From NCBI GenBank assembly GCA_964019415.1, contig OZ025884.1:5147233-5211232 (forward strand): a DNA stretch of 64,000 bases, read 5' to 3'. The notes under the pieces are model-generated. The model saw only the letters and a program-made list of their open reading frames with translations, searched no databases and had not been told where the DNA came from. The DNA is from Ianthella basta (lineage: Eukaryota > Porifera > Demospongiae > Verongiida > Ianthellidae). A program made the translations under genes and the position numbers. The stretch's first letter is position 1, and every line of letters starts with the position of its first letter. This document shows, piece after piece, positions 27,816-63,813 of the stretch.

Positions 27816-27982
27816 TGGTTGCATGGCCGCGTACAAATCGCGCACTTGTAAATACGTCATCTGAATCGCACTGAGCCTGACCACTGCCTTAATATGGGGA
27901 AATACCTGGCGCGTGACGTCATGAGAAACTGGTGATCCATCACATGACGAAGTGCCTATCAGAGCGCCCAGCGAAGGCGACC

Positions 27983-34198
<6,216 letters not shown>

Positions 34199-34949
34199 CA
34201 CATGAACCAAACTAGTGCCGTATACAACTTTGTATAGATGTGCATGTGAACAGTATACATACATAGGAAAGAGAAGCTGTATTTTACCTTTTCACTGCAA
34301 TATTATTATTATTATTTTGTTTACTATTAATATTATATCACTTGTGTGAGGGCAAGTATACTTTGTAGTGTAGAATGATAGCGTTCTTGGAAACCACACA
34401 ATTGCCACATATTAAAGTGAGAAAGAAGCTTTAAATTGGGACAAAAGACATAGCATGCAGATAAGAAACAAGACATGAATTAATAGGACGTTTTGGCCAT
34501 GAGGCCTACAGCCACTGTTAAGACTGCTGCTGATGAAGGCCTCTGTAGCTGAAATGACCTGTTCTAGTCCTGTATACATGTTTTCTTCTTTGCATCTTAT
34601 ATTCTTTGCATATGCTCCAACATTTATTATTCATTGACGTTATACATAGCAAGGAGCCTTTACAGGATTATTGTCACATGATTGTCACATGATTGTCACA
34701 TGATTGTCACATGCAGTGTTAGTTGATATATCAGTACCATGCACAAAACAATACATTATATGTACAACATTAAGTACAGTAAATACGTACATAAAACATA
34801 CACAGTTGAGCACTAGCTCATAATGTGGTGTCATGAAGCGTGCATACTGCCCACTTGATTGGGCCACACTGAAGAAAGCACTACCAGCCCGCCTCCCTGC
34901 ATTAATGCTTTGGATTGCAGTAGTCACCATTGCTACAAACTGGGTGGAG
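34199..34949. other. Convergent intergenic spacer SMPD1 / FAM227-like
   Basis: Holds (TTATTA)-type simple sequence near 34300, an imperfect fold-back segment about 34440-34590 with ACGTTTTGGCC and GATGAAGGCC phrases, and GATTGTCACAT in four tandem copies (34667-34713). No gene seen. Confidence 0.6.
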
Positions 34950-43142
<8,193 letters not shown>

Positions 43143-43545
43143 TGGATTTATTTACAAGGGCGAGCGGGATGATAACATGCAGTCGCAGTTAGGCGCAGGA
43201 CGCCATCTTGTTGGTCACCAAGGCAACCGTAATCTCATTGGATAGACCCTGCCCCACCGGATGAGCTTGTACAAGAAGACCTGCGAGGCACAGGTGAACA
43301 ACACAAACAGCTTAGGCAGACGATAGTCGGCGCGATCAAGTGCTCGGGACCGCCCCTCCATTAGCGTGCGACTAACACTATCCCTTTACCACACCATTCT
43401 GCTGTAAGTTGAAGAGATCTATTTGAAATCTCATGTAAAGTGACTGGGTAGTAGCTCCGCGCTAGTAGACCGCTAGGCAGACTGTATGCAGTTGTCATTG
43501 TCTTGTTATCATCTTGATCACTGGTGTGCCCTCCTCCCGTAGAGC
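43143..43545. promoter_or_regulatory. Putative divergent promoter region
   Basis: 403 bp between the FAM227-like start codon (43142, minus strand) and the ATG at 43546 (plus strand), with several CGs. No TATA box recognised. Confidence 0.35.
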
Positions 43546-44342
43546 ATGGCTGAGCTAACGAGCTACAGCATCGAGGACAGTAGAATCACAAGCGAACAAG
43601 TCCGTGCTGAACAAGTCAATGTTCCTCTTCCAGATGATAACCCGCAAGGAGCGGCTGAAGAGCTGTAAGCGCGCGCCGTGAGCGCCCATCGCCAGCGATA
43701 TAATGTATTGTGTAAATAGTGTGTGGTTATTTCCTACTGTGTCAAGTTGTACGTAATTATGTAGAAAGGCGTGACAAATGTGCAATTTGAGTGTGTAGGT
43801 GAGCAATGTACGTGTGTGGGTGTTGAGAGCAGCTGTTTAGACACAAGGTATTGTAACATTAGTTTACTGCCAGGGTAGTCAAGTGGATAGAATGGGCCAT
43901 ACATTCACCCAGGGGGCACTTTATGGCCGATATTTTAGGTAAAAGGGATAGCTTGTTCTTTTCTAACGGTACGCTTGCCACTCTAGTAGTGGAGCAACAA
44001 ATTTGCCTGAAGTACTCAGCACTATATATCCACATAGATAAGTAGCAATGTTGTCATGGACACTGTACGACTGTGTAGTGTAGTAGATTGGAGTAGTATC
44101 TATTCAGTTAGCCCCGTGTGCCAGCCCTTCTTGCATGCAACATTTCATGTGCTGTAGTAATGTGATTATTGTGTACATGTATTGTGTGTAGCGAGTGCCG
44201 CATTCAGGTTCTTTGGCAGTGTTTCCATAATGAAGAGAAGTTGTTCATACCTCCAAGTGAATCTATGGCTTGTTCTCGCTCTTTTTTTAGAGTGTATTCA
44301 AGTGTAGCCACTGTGTGTGTGTCTAACAATGTCTTGCTATGA
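43546..44342 (+). CDS. Possible small unknown gene, 2 exons
   Basis: ATG at 43546 opens a frame of 39 residues starting MAELTSYSIEDSRI and ending at a good donor (CT/GTAAGC after 43664). A matching-phase exon can start after TGTGTAG at 44192 and runs to TGA at 44340-44342, giving 89 residues in total. The first exon has coding character: acidic, no low complexity, and well-placed ATG and donor. The second exon is much less certain, and the true transcript may continue through other exons. No family recognised. It may also be an upstream exon of the XPC transcript. Confidence 0.3.
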
Positions 44343-44923
44343 TTCAATTTAGGCTCATAGCTGCATTGGTATAATCAACTTGAAAATTGGAGAGCACTAC
44401 TGCAGCCTAAAGCAAGGGGGAGGTGAGAGCAGGACATTTCGACCTGGACGTCTCTCTCAACTGTATACTCTTGACAAAGACCTCCAGGTCGAAACGTCTT
44501 GATCTCACCTTCCCTTTGTTTTAAGCTGCAGTATTGCTATCCAAACTCGTGTTAAATGTCATGCTAGCTTTAAACCAATGCCACTGCCACTTACATAATG
44601 TAATCTTATCGTAACGAATGGACTGGAGTCATCTCTCTAACATGCTGTGGACTCAGCTGATGTAGCACAGAATATCAGTCCTCTCTGTGAAGTGGGTAGG
44701 CGCACAGGAGATTGATCTGTGTACCTGTGGTATTCAAAGATATGCGTTCTTTAGGTAGTCTTACTTCAACAGAAATAGTTAGGCAAGGCTGATGCTCCAG
44801 GCGAACAGGGAGGAAAGGATTATTGTATGTGACAGAAAGTAATACGTTATGCCTGCGCGCACGTGGGCTCGGCTCGCGCGCGCCATTTTGTCAGTCTGGG
44901 CGTGCTGTTACACTCGCTAGAGA
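44343..44923. other. XPC upstream region with a fold-back element
   Basis: Apart from the hairpin element at 44398-44533 nothing coding is seen. A GC-rich stretch (GCGCGCGC near 44877) precedes the XPC ATG and is the likely promoter. Confidence 0.5.
44398..44533. mobile_element. Fold-back MITE upstream of XPC
   Basis: Arms TACTGCAGCCTAAAGCAAGG and complement TTTGTTTTAAGCTGCAGTA. The inner part has CATTTCGACCTGGACG facing CCAGGTCGAAACGTC. Confidence 0.85.
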
Positions 44924-47200
44924 ATGTCCTCCGAATCAGGAGAGAGTGACGTGGACTGGGAGGAGGTGGAAGATGAAGAAGATCCGAGTTCGGTGTTGTC
45001 AGGGTTGCCAGAAGGGGCAAGTTCCTCGAGTGGAGTTGGCAAATCAGCGTTACAGATTACTGTAGACCAGAATGCGAGTTTGGCGAGAAAAGGAAGAAAA
45101 AAGAGTTTTCTGCAACTTGCTACGGAACGATTCGAGCGTGAACTAAAGCAGAACATGCACAAAGTGCACCTCTTGTGCTTGCTTGCCAACGCGTTGTGTC
45201 TAAACAGCCAGTGTAACGACCACGAGGTACAAGCGCTTCTGCTATCCTACCTCCCTAGCCACCTCACAGCCGTGCAACCCGATGTGGGGGGCATTGCCAG
45301 CTTTCTGAAGTGGTTCAAGCAGAATGAAGAATGGCTTGTGCATGACACGGCAGCGAACAGCAGACATGAGAGCGACTCACCTCTCTTGTCATCTGCACAA
45401 ATGTTGGTGGCCTTGCTGCGTGTAGTGAACGTACGTGCTCGTCTGGTGTTGAGTTTAGAGCCAGTGCCACACAAGAAGGGCATGCCCAAGAGGAAGATAG
45501 GGAGAGGGACTGGGAAGAGGGAAGTGCAGTCAAAGGAGGCAGCGGAGAAGGGAAATAGTATGGCAAATGACTCTACGGTGAGTGGGTGTAAACGCACAAG
45601 TACTTCTCCTTCAACCAATGAAATTTCGCTCGATGATGGTGGGAAGAAACGAAAGAAAAGAAAGAAATCAAGCACTCCCCAAGACGTGTCAGATGAGGAT
45701 GGCTTGAGTACTGCTGTGACGAAACCTGAAACACAGCGGAGAAGCAGTCGGTTGCGTGGCAAAGAGAAAGCAGAGCTACAGTCTCCAGCGACGAGCGTTC
45801 CTCCATCAAATGAGGAGCTGCCTACCGGTTCTGCTTGTTCACCTTTCTTTGCAAAGAACAGCGCAAGCTGCTCCTCAGACAGTGATTTTGAACCTAGCAA
45901 TCTTGGCCTGGCTGGAAAGCTTAAGCGAAGAAGCTTGGAGAGCCCTTTACAGCAGCCATTAGCTAAGAAACTGAAGCTCAGGAAGAGTGCCAGTGTTGAA
46001 GCAAATAGCCTCAGTGATGTGAGTGATGTAGTGAGCCCCTCAGCGTCTAAAGTCAAGGCTCGCCAGGAAGGAGTGGAGGGAGGCAGCACCTCAACTGATG
46101 TAATCTCAACCAATACTCAAAGTGGCTCTGCTGTCTACGATACAACTAACAGTTGGGTGGAGGTGTTCAACTCAAAGACACAGAAGTGGCTGACGGTCCA
46201 CCTTCCCTCACTCTCAGTTGGGCAGCCCCAGCAGGTGGAGCTGGCCAGTAACAAGGTGCTCCTATATGTGGTGGCTCTGGATGAAGAAGGACACATCAAG
46301 GATGTCACTCCGCGATATGCTAGCTCTTGGTGCACTGTGGAGAGGAAGGCGCGAATCAGTGAGGAGTGGTGGAGTGACACACTTGCACCGTACTGTCCCT
46401 CACACGAAGAGGATGAGAGAGAGGACGAGGACATCTGCACCATCCTTCTCTCTCGGCCTCTACCGATGAAGAAACAGGAGTTTCGTGGCCACCCTCTGTA
46501 TGCACTGTCCAGTCAGTTGTTGAAATATGAGGCTGTGTATCCCAAAAGTAGCAAGATCCTCGGCTACTGCAGTTCTGAGCCTGTCTTCTCGCGAACTTGT
46601 ATTCACACCCTACACTGCCGAGAAAACTGGCTCAAAGAGGGAAAAGTAGTCAAAAAAGGGGAATCCCCTTACAAAGTGGTTCAGTCGCACTTTATCAAGA
46701 AGAATGTTGCCCCCAATCCTTTGGGCAAGAAGGAGGTCCATCTCTTTGGGCAGTGGCAGACCGAAGACTATGTCCCTCCCCCTGTGGTTGATGGAAAGAT
46801 TCCTCGCAATGAATTCGGTAATGTTGAGCTGTTCAAGCCCAGTATGCTGCCCAAGGGAGCCGCTCACGTAAAGGTGCAAGGCATACAAAGAGTAGCAAAG
46901 AAACTGGGCATAGACTATGCCTCTGCCGTGGTAGGGTGGGAGTTTCACGGGAGGTACAGCTTTCCTGTGATGGAGGGAGTGGTTGTGGCGGAGGAGAATC
47001 GCACCTTACTGCTTGACGCTTGGAGGGAGCAGGAGGCTAAGATCAGGCTTGACCAGGCCAAGAAGAAGGAGAAGGTTGTCATTGAACGATGGCGTCGTTT
47101 TGTGAAGGGTGTCTTCATTGCAGAAAGGGTGAAGAGACGCTTCAGAGACGTTGACAAAGGTGACGGCTCTGCAGATGGTGGTCCATCTAACCATAGCTAG
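44924..47200 (+). CDS. XPC: XPC/Rad4 nucleotide-excision-repair damage sensor, intronless
   Basis: Recognises helix distortions and recruits TFIIH in global-genome nucleotide excision repair; nuclear. A single ORF of 758 residues (human XPC 940). After an acidic N-terminus, HKVHLLCLLANALCLNSQC (about 79-97) matches the start of the transglutaminase-like domain. A lysine/serine-rich linker with basic clusters (KKRKKRKKS) is inserted, then SWVEVFNSKTQKWLTVH (about 409) resumes it. The beta-hairpin domains follow: EFRGHPLYALSSQLLKYEAVYPKS with HCRENWLKEGKVV (BHD1), then LFGQWQTEDYVPPPVVDGKI, NEFGNVELFKPSMLPKGAAH and FPVMEGVVVAEEN (BHD2/3). The catalytic triad of transglutaminases is not expected in this family. 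The ATG at 44924 follows a GC-rich region. Lack of introns contrasts with most neighbours. Confidence 0.95.
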   Translation: MSSESGESDVDWEEVEDEEDPSSVLSGLPEGASSSSGVGKSALQITVDQNASLARKGRKKSFLQLATERFERELKQNMHKVHLLCLLANALCLNSQCNDHEVQALLLSYLPSHLTAVQPDVGGIASFLKWFKQNEEWLVHDTAANSRHESDSPLLSSAQMLVALLRVVNVRARLVLSLEPVPHKKGMPKRKIGRGTGKREVQSKEAAEKGNSMANDSTVSGCKRTSTSPSTNEISLDDGGKKRKKRKKSSTPQDVSDEDGLSTAVTKPETQRRSSRLRGKEKAELQSPATSVPPSNEELPTGSACSPFFAKNSASCSSDSDFEPSNLGLAGKLKRRSLESPLQQPLAKKLKLRKSASVEANSLSDVSDVVSPSASKVKARQEGVEGGSTSTDVISTNTQSGSAVYDTTNSWVEVFNSKTQKWLTVHLPSLSVGQPQQVELASNKVLLYVVALDEEGHIKDVTPRYASSWCTVERKARISEEWWSDTLAPYCPSHEEDEREDEDICTILLSRPLPMKKQEFRGHPLYALSSQLLKYEAVYPKSSKILGYCSSEPVFSRTCIHTLHCRENWLKEGKVVKKGESPYKVVQSHFIKKNVAPNPLGKKEVHLFGQWQTEDYVPPPVVDGKIPRNEFGNVELFKPSMLPKGAAHVKVQGIQRVAKKLGIDYASAVVGWEFHGRYSFPVMEGVVVAEENRTLLLDAWREQEAKIRLDQAKKKEKVVIERWRRFVKGVFIAERVKRRFRDVDKGDGSADGGPSNHS

Positions 47201-48502
47201 CAGAAAAGCATGCAGAATATAGTACTGACCCTACAGCTCAAACATAGCACATTTCGTAACCCAGCACAGCATCATCAGTTTGGCTGTATTGTGAATGTGT
47301 TTTTACATGAGATTTCTATGTGCATAGTGTGTACCATGTGAACTTGTTTCTGGCAGAATACAGTGCTTCCATGAACTTTACATTGCTACACATCCATCTG
47401 TGTGTGGGTGACTGGGTGTACACAAGCCCACATGTGTGTATATATATGTATGTATGTGCATGTGTGAGTGTGTGTGTGTGGATGTGTGGATTCTTCCCAT
47501 TCTTCCTGTCATAAGCAAAGTATCTGAAAGGATATCCTTGTGTGCTCCCTACTCCAGTGACATGCTATTGGCCATGTCCTGCACGAGTGTGGCTTGCTGT
47601 TCAAGGCATTGTATGCCCCGCCCATTCCATGGACTGTTGAGCGTGACTATTGTCTTATATGGACGTGTGTGGAGCCCTATGCATTGGTGTGAATGGGGAA
47701 TTAGGAGCCTTATTTAATGTAGGGAAGCCTTTGGCCATACAGCTACTCCTCCAGGTGCCCGCGACACACACACAACATACATACATATGTACATACACAC
47801 AACACGTATGCATGTTCGGTAGATCAGTTTATCTGTGCGTAGGCCAGGGCAGTATTTGCTGGCAGGAGGTGTGCTGTTACTGAAAATTAGCTACTAAGGA
47901 CTAGGCTTGAGCTTTGTGCATACATCCCATAGTCACTGGAAGACCTCCAACACGGCTGTTTCATTTGTATCCCGCATGTACAACTTAGTAACTCTTGTGC
48001 AATACGAAAATGGCGCCCATTTCCCTATGCTGGCCATGGATAAGGATGTCATTCCTCCGGGTTTTCCTAGAGAAATGATGCACGGCATTTGATCGCTGCT
48101 ATTTTTTTAGACGCCTTGGTGTAAATCTCGTCCTACTCCTTATTTTTCTGCAGGTTTCCAGGACTGGTATGTTTTATATTGCAAACATGTGTATACTTTA
48201 ATACTAAATGTTCATTGCATACATACATTCCTCAAATCTGCACAAAAATTGAAGTAAGACTATACCAATACCAAAATACCTAAACAATTAGTAGCAATCG
48301 AATGCACCGAGCCGTCTCTTCTGAAAAAAACGGAGGAAGGATATCGCTATACTTTGCTAGCAAGGGGGAAAGACACCTTTTTTCGGGTGCAAAAATGTTG
48401 TGTAATAGCTAAGTTACCCTGGTGAAACAGCCGTGCCAACTACAGAGTGTTGCTACAGGCAACTGCTTCCACTTCCTTCCCCTCTCCTCTCTCCACAGGC
48501 CA
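47201..48502. other. Intergenic region XPC to HVCN1, probable HVCN1 5' UTR
   Basis: No convincing coding exon. The acceptor at 48498-48499 lies four bases before the HVCN1 ATG, so an untranslated first exon probably lies upstream, perhaps near 48000, but I could not place it. Confidence 0.5.
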
Positions 48503-53148
<4,646 letters not shown>

Positions 53149-53382
53149 CTGAATCGAGGGATCCATTAATGATTATGTAAAAATTTACGTTTCTGCACTG
53201 TTGAGAGAGTGATTAATTTGTTCATATTTTCGCGTAGAACATTTAGTGCTCTGTTTAACTTCTTGTACTGTAGTAGAGGAATTGTAGCGTCAAGCGTCAA
53301 CCGTCTTTGACCTGACCTGTGAACCACAGCTGGATTGAAACGTAGCTATAAGTAGCATAAAGAGTGACTTGTGAGTCAGGGT

Positions 53383-53454
53383 GGCCTGTTGGTCTAGAGG
53401 CATGATTCTCGCTTTGGGTGCGAGAGGTCCCGGGTTCGATTCCCGGATAGGCCC
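53383..53454 (+). tRNA. tRNA-Pro (anticodon UGG)
   Basis: 72-nt cloverleaf. Acceptor arms GGCCTGT / ATAGGCC (one G-U pair), D-arm with GGTCTAGAGG (B-box partner A), anticodon stem CTCGC/GCGAG around loop TTTGGGT (anticodon TGG), and T-arm CCGGGTTCGATTCCCGG. No intron, no encoded CCA. It is followed by a T7 run (from 53456), the RNA polymerase III terminator. The sequence is very close to canonical metazoan tRNA-Pro. Confidence 0.97.
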
Positions 53455-53455
53455 C

Positions 53456-53480
53456 TTTTTTCCTTTTTTTCTTGCATGCG
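53456..53480 (+). terminator. RNA polymerase III terminator of tRNA-Pro
   Basis: T-runs CCTTTTTTTCCTTTTTTTC directly after the tRNA. Confidence 0.85.
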
Positions 53481-54037
53481 CTCGCCCACTCGAAAGTACC
53501 AGTTGCAGGATAAGGCGCCATCAGTAGACGATTAGATGTGCTGGCATATAACCATGCATGCAGTAGATACTACTTGAACATAATAACACATGCATGCAGC
53601 AAAGAGGTAGGCCATACATGGATAGACTGATTGACACAATCAATCACCAGTGGATACACTCCACTATTCCAGTACAGTATTAGTAGAATGATGGCATTGT
53701 GTAAACGTTAGTAGGCTGAATTAATGAAGTAATACAGCTTATAGCTATTACAAAAGTAGCCTTGTGTAGTTGACTGCTATTCCTGCCTCCATTTCTATTT
53801 GCTAACATCATTGGTCGACAAGAAATATGGAGGGGAAAAGTGGTCGGCTACGCTAGACCATTACAAAGGCAGTAATGCATTGCGTGAGGTTAACTTAGTC
53901 TGTAAATGTGCAGGAGAATGTGGATACCCATGTATTTACGTAATGATGCATGTGTAAGTGGTTACATTCAGTTCATTGCCGAGATGTGTACGTATATGCA
54001 TACGGTTAAGTGGATAGCCTCCATGATTTCTGCATGC
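53481..54037. other. Spacer between tRNA-Pro and the collagen-like pair
   Basis: No gene seen. About 53885-54037 resembles 55400-55536, the 3' flank of the intact collagen-like gene, and marks the duplicated unit's edge. Confidence 0.55.
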
Positions 54038-55017
54038 TCAGTAGACATAGATCTCAAGTTGATCCAAACCGATATTTTCATCAGATGCTCCCTCATCCGA
54101 ACACATCCTCATTTCAATGTCATTGTTCACTTCCTGGCTCAGTGCAGTAGTGAAATATGGCCCATCACAACTGCAGCAGTGGTCACTCCCTGTACACCCT
54201 TGTGACAAAGGGTCATCCAAGTGCCACTGGGGTGTCCATATTCTATGGTTGGTTCCTGATTCACAGAAATAATCACTTCCAACTATGGATGGAGATGTAG
54301 TGCCACCACGAGCACAGGGACAGTTCTCACGCACATATGAGAGTTTAGTGTATCCCACTGCAAATGTCCAAATGTGCTGACGAGGACTTCCATATGTCAG
54401 CGACAATCCATCAACATAGTAACTGTCAAGACTGTTTCCACCCCGAAAAAATGCTTCACTGGCATTGTACTGAAATCCATGAGCTCTTCCACAGACCTTG
54501 GTGTAGGGCACCCCATGTGTTGGGAAGGTGACAGAAGAACAACCATGATTATAATTTGATCGAGTGCACATTCGCTTGGATGAGATTTCAGTAAAATTAA
54601 GTCCCACTGGACAGGTGGCACACGATGCTGCCATGTTCAGATTAGCCACTTTCAGCCACCCTCCATGACGAGCAGTGCCACAACCTGCATTGTCCATTTT
54701 GCAGAACACCCTCTTCAGTCCATGTGGTGTCCTAATATGGTAGTAACCTGAAGAGATGCCTGGGTTGCATTCGATTCATTGGTACAGTTCCTTGCAGGAA
54801 GTGTGGGTTATTGCATCACCCAACAAAAGCTCTTCAAATGGTGGGCCGGTGGGCCTTGTCTTCCTCTATGTCCTGGTGGACCAGGAGGGCCGGTTGGCCT
54901 ATGCACACCATCAGGACCGGGGGAGCCTCGGGGGCCTATGGGACCAGGCTGACCTGGATGACCTGGCCGACCAATTAACCCCTTCCTCCCCCTTTGCCCC
55001 TTTCAGCCCTCTCTCTT
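54038..55017 (-). pseudogene. Decayed tandem copy of the collagen/fibrinogen-like gene
   Basis: The fibrinogen-like domain is intact and close to its neighbour ([33 protein letters not shown], stop at 54038). Compared with the intact gene at 55537-56769, this copy shows a 9-bp insertion that creates an in-frame TGA at 54776-54778. It also lacks about 70 bp between the collagen and fibrinogen-like parts, and has a 4-bp insertion in the Gly-X-Y region (near 54974) that shifts frame. The signal peptide and the first third of the collagen repeat are absent: similarity stops at 55017, followed by unrelated sequence. A rescued gene starting downstream of the TGA is possible but would lack secretion. 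Confidence 0.8.
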
Positions 55018-55536
55018 GCAAGTCACATACAGTAGTACTAGTACAGCTAACTGCATCATGAACAGCAAATAGGTGCTGTATAAATGTATGCACAAGTATA
55101 CAAAATAATAATGTGTTCTAACACTGTATATACACATGCATTCTAACATGCATGAGAAGGTATAAACTGCATGTGTCATGTCTATATCAGCTAGCAAGTG
55201 TGAGAAGTGATGTAGCAACACCATGCACTTGGATGCATGCAACATGCAACGCATGCATGCATGGGCAGCAGTGAAGTTGACTGATCAACAATAAACAACA
55301 TCAATGCATATGGATACATCTCAAGTGTGTATACGTACATGTAAGAAATGCAATGCATTTAACCTTTCAACTATTACAAGATTTATAAGCATGCAGCGTT
55401 TCGTGCATTGCATGAGGTTAACTCAGTCTGCAAAGTATATGTGTGAGAATGTGGAAACACTATGCAATGATGCATGTATGTGCTTGCATTCAGTTCCTTT
55501 CAAGATGTCAGTTAAGACAACTTTTGCAACTTCTGC
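55018..55536. other. Spacer between collagen-like copies
   Basis: Non-coding, rich in ATGCATGC-type strings. The right end (about 55400-55536) is the duplicated 3' flank. Confidence 0.55.
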
Positions 55537-56769
55537 TCAGTAGATATAAATCTCAAGTTGATCCAAACCAATGTTTTCATCACGTGCACCCTGGTCAAAA
55601 CACATTCTCATTTCAATGTCATTGTTCACTTCCCGGCTCAGTGTGGTAGTGAACCATGGACCACCACGATTGCAGCAGTTGTCACTCCCTGTACATCCCC
55701 GTGAATCCCACAGAGGGTCATTCAATTGCCACTGGCGTGACACTGTTGTTTTGGTTCCTGATTCGCAGAAATAGTTGCTTCCAACTATGGATGGAGCTGC
55801 AGTGCCACCAATGGTACAGGGGCAGTTTGCAAGAGTACCTAAGAGTTTAATGTGTCCTACTGCAAATGTCCAAATGTGCTGACGAGGACTTCCATACGTC
55901 AGTGACAATCCATCAACGTAGTAACTGTCAAGACTGTTTCCACCATTTCGAAATGCTTCACCAGTGAAGTATTGGTATCCACGAGCTCTTCCACAGACCT
56001 TGGTGTAGGGTACCCCGTGTGTTGGGATGGTGACTGAAGAACACCCACGCTTATCGTTTGATCGAGTGCACATTCGCTTGGATGAGATTTCAGTATAATT
56101 AAGTCCCGCTGGACAGGTGGCACACGATGCTGCCATGTTCAGGTTAGCCACTTTCAGCCACCCTCCATGGTGAGCAGTGCCACAACCCGCATTGTCCATT
56201 TTACAGAACACCCTCTTCAGTCCATGTGGTGTCCTAATGTGGTAGTAACCTGAAGAGATGCCGGGGTTGCATTGGTACAGTTCCTTGCAGGAAGTGTGGG
56301 TTACTGCATCACCCAACAAAAGCTCTTCGAATTCTTTTGACAGCTCATCTCGTATCTCCTTGTACTGAGCCTCAGTGAGGTTAACTTTTGTTACTCCCGG
56401 TGGGCCTTGTCTTCCTCTATGTCCTGGTGGACCAGGAGGGCCGGTTGGCCCATGCACACCATCAGGACCGGGGTAGCCTCGAGGGCCAATGGGACCAGGG
56501 TGACCTGGATGACCTGGCAGACCAATTCCCTCCTCCCCCTTTGCCCCTTTCAACCCTCTCTCTCCTCTCCATCCCCTTGCTCCACTTGGTCCCTGCGGCC
56601 CCACCGGTCCACGGGATCCTTTCACACCCTGTTGACCTATCACAGTGAAAGTAGCTCTTCCACTGGTTGGAGCGAGGCAGCCACTGATGTCCACCTCCTC
56701 CCCCTGCTGAGCAGAGATGAAGGAGGAGGAGGCAATGAGAAGGGTCACTAGAACAAGTTTCAGATTCAT
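55537..56769 (-). CDS. Secreted short collagen with fibrinogen-like C-terminal domain
   Basis: Single-exon 410-residue protein. Signal peptide about 1-20 ([20 protein letters not shown]). A collagen triple-helix region of Gly-X-Y repeats runs about 45-125 with an interruption near [10 protein letters not shown] short linker ([24 protein letters not shown]) is probably a trimerising coiled coil. A cysteine-rich fibrinogen/COLFI-like domain, about 155-410, has [65 protein letters not shown] and DIEMRMC...LDQLEIYIY. Proteins of this design are abundant in sponges and cnidarians as spongin-like or defence collagens; exact function unknown. A TATA-like element lies upstream. A degraded tandem copy follows downstream. 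Confidence 0.88.
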   Translation of the reverse strand: MNLKLVLVTLLIASSSFISAQQGEEVDISGCLAPTSGRATFTVIGQQGVKGSRGPVGPQGPSGARGWRGERGLKGAKGEEGIGLPGHPGHPGPIGPRGYPGPDGVHGPTGPPGPPGHRGRQGPPGVTKVNLTEAQYKEIRDELSKEFEELLLGDAVTHTSCKELYQCNPGISSGYYHIRTPHGLKRVFCKMDNAGCGTAHHGGWLKVANLNMAASCATCPAGLNYTEISSKRMCTRSNDKRGCSSVTIPTHGVPYTKVCGRARGYQYFTGEAFRNGGNSLDSYYVDGLSLTYGSPRQHIWTFAVGHIKLLGTLANCPCTIGGTAAPSIVGSNYFCESGTKTTVSRQWQLNDPLWDSRGCTGSDNCCNRGGPWFTTTLSREVNNDIEMRMCFDQGARDENIGLDQLEIYIY

Positions 56770-56814
56770 GGCAGCTGCTGTGCTAACTTCTGTGAATGGG
56801 GTGACAGTTGGCTG

Positions 56815-56824
56815 TATTTATATA
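56815..56824 (-). promoter_or_regulatory. TATA box of the collagen-like gene
   Basis: TATATAAATA on the minus strand, 46 bp upstream of the ATG at 56769. This fits a short 5' UTR and a TATA-driven promoter. Confidence 0.6.
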
Positions 56825-56888
56825 GATGTTGTTGGGAACTTGTAACACAGGAAGTGGATGTCTTGCCTTTAATATGTGCTATATAAAG

Positions 56889-57056
56889 TACAGTGGATTT
56901 AGGCAATCTTGAAACAGGTTCCAAATCCTTGGGCAGTCGTTACCTAGGATACGGACTGTGTGACATCATAATAATGTGTACAATTTTGGTTTGTAACCTA
57001 GGTAACGACTACCCACAGTTTGGGAACCTGTTGCAAGATTGCCTAAATCGGCTGTA
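56889..57056. mobile_element. Fold-back MITE with TACAG ends
   Basis: Arms start TACAGTGGATTTAGGCAATC and end GATTGCCTAAATCGGCTGTA, about 60 bp each. The inner parts TCGTTACCTAGG and CCTAGGTAACGA are exact complements. TA flanks suggest a Tc1/mariner-type target. Confidence 0.88.
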
Positions 57057-58038
57057 TTAGAACTATAGAGATTATTAGAGCATCATGCTGATGAGATTCA
57101 TTAAGGTTACGGGTTATAATTAGTTGCACTTTCCTGTACAAGTGTCTATGATAAAGCATAAACTTAATTAGCAATGGCATAATCATTACACATAATGAGA
57201 TTCATGCAACCACCCCCAACCTAATGAATCTCATTATAGTTTTCATCAACAGCATACTTCCTCCATATTGTAGAATGTACAAGATGACTTCTCATACATG
57301 CAGATCAAGACAGCTTCAAATTCATGATCATCTTATAGAGAGAACATACTACTGTACTAGGGCATACATTAAAATGCAACCAGCCTCAGTAAAGTACAGT
57401 GCATGAGCGTAACTCGGCCAGGGCAAATTGTAAGGTTGTATACCTGTAGGCGTAAAGGGGAAGCTGAATAGTCAGACTGGTTATGCAGTAACTAGTAGGA
57501 GGCACGGCAAAATGTTGCCAGATGTAGGGATGGTGCAAATGTATTCAAAGTCAGCAAAATTAATGTTAATGATCTGGGTTTTGCATGGACCAGCCCTCCT
57601 CTTTGTTCCTATGGTTTTTCTGCCAGGTGGTTTGCCATGCCCTTCAGAGACACACTGCATCATCCCTACATCTGCCCTTAATTGTTTTTGGAGGAAACAT
57701 TTTTACACACCTACATATATACATACATACATACAAACGGGGGACGACAATGCATCACGATTACTTGCCCCGCCTTTCGGCTCAGCAATAATTATGTATG
57801 TACTCACAATTATGACAAAACCTCCTTAGTCACTCTGAAATAATAAAGCTCATACAATAGTGTAAACAAAATAATGGTAAACAAAACATGCATCTATGTA
57901 CATGTGCAAGACAACAACTGTGTCTAGACCTGAATAGAGGGGGTCAAACAGTAATAAGTGAATACCTGAAAAGCAGGGCTCTAACACAAATACTGCACGT
58001 GAACAATAACTGAATACCCTATCTGTTTGTTGGTGTGT

Positions 58039-63813
<5,775 letters not shown>

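Noticed and set aside
45247-46113. 288-codon minus-strand frame opposite XPC
   Set aside because: Antisense shadow of XPC; no recognisable domain or splice context.
47907-48092. Possible coding first exon of HVCN1
   Set aside because: Frame ends in a stop and no donor joins it in phase to the exon at 48503; the acceptor just before that ATG points to a non-coding first exon.
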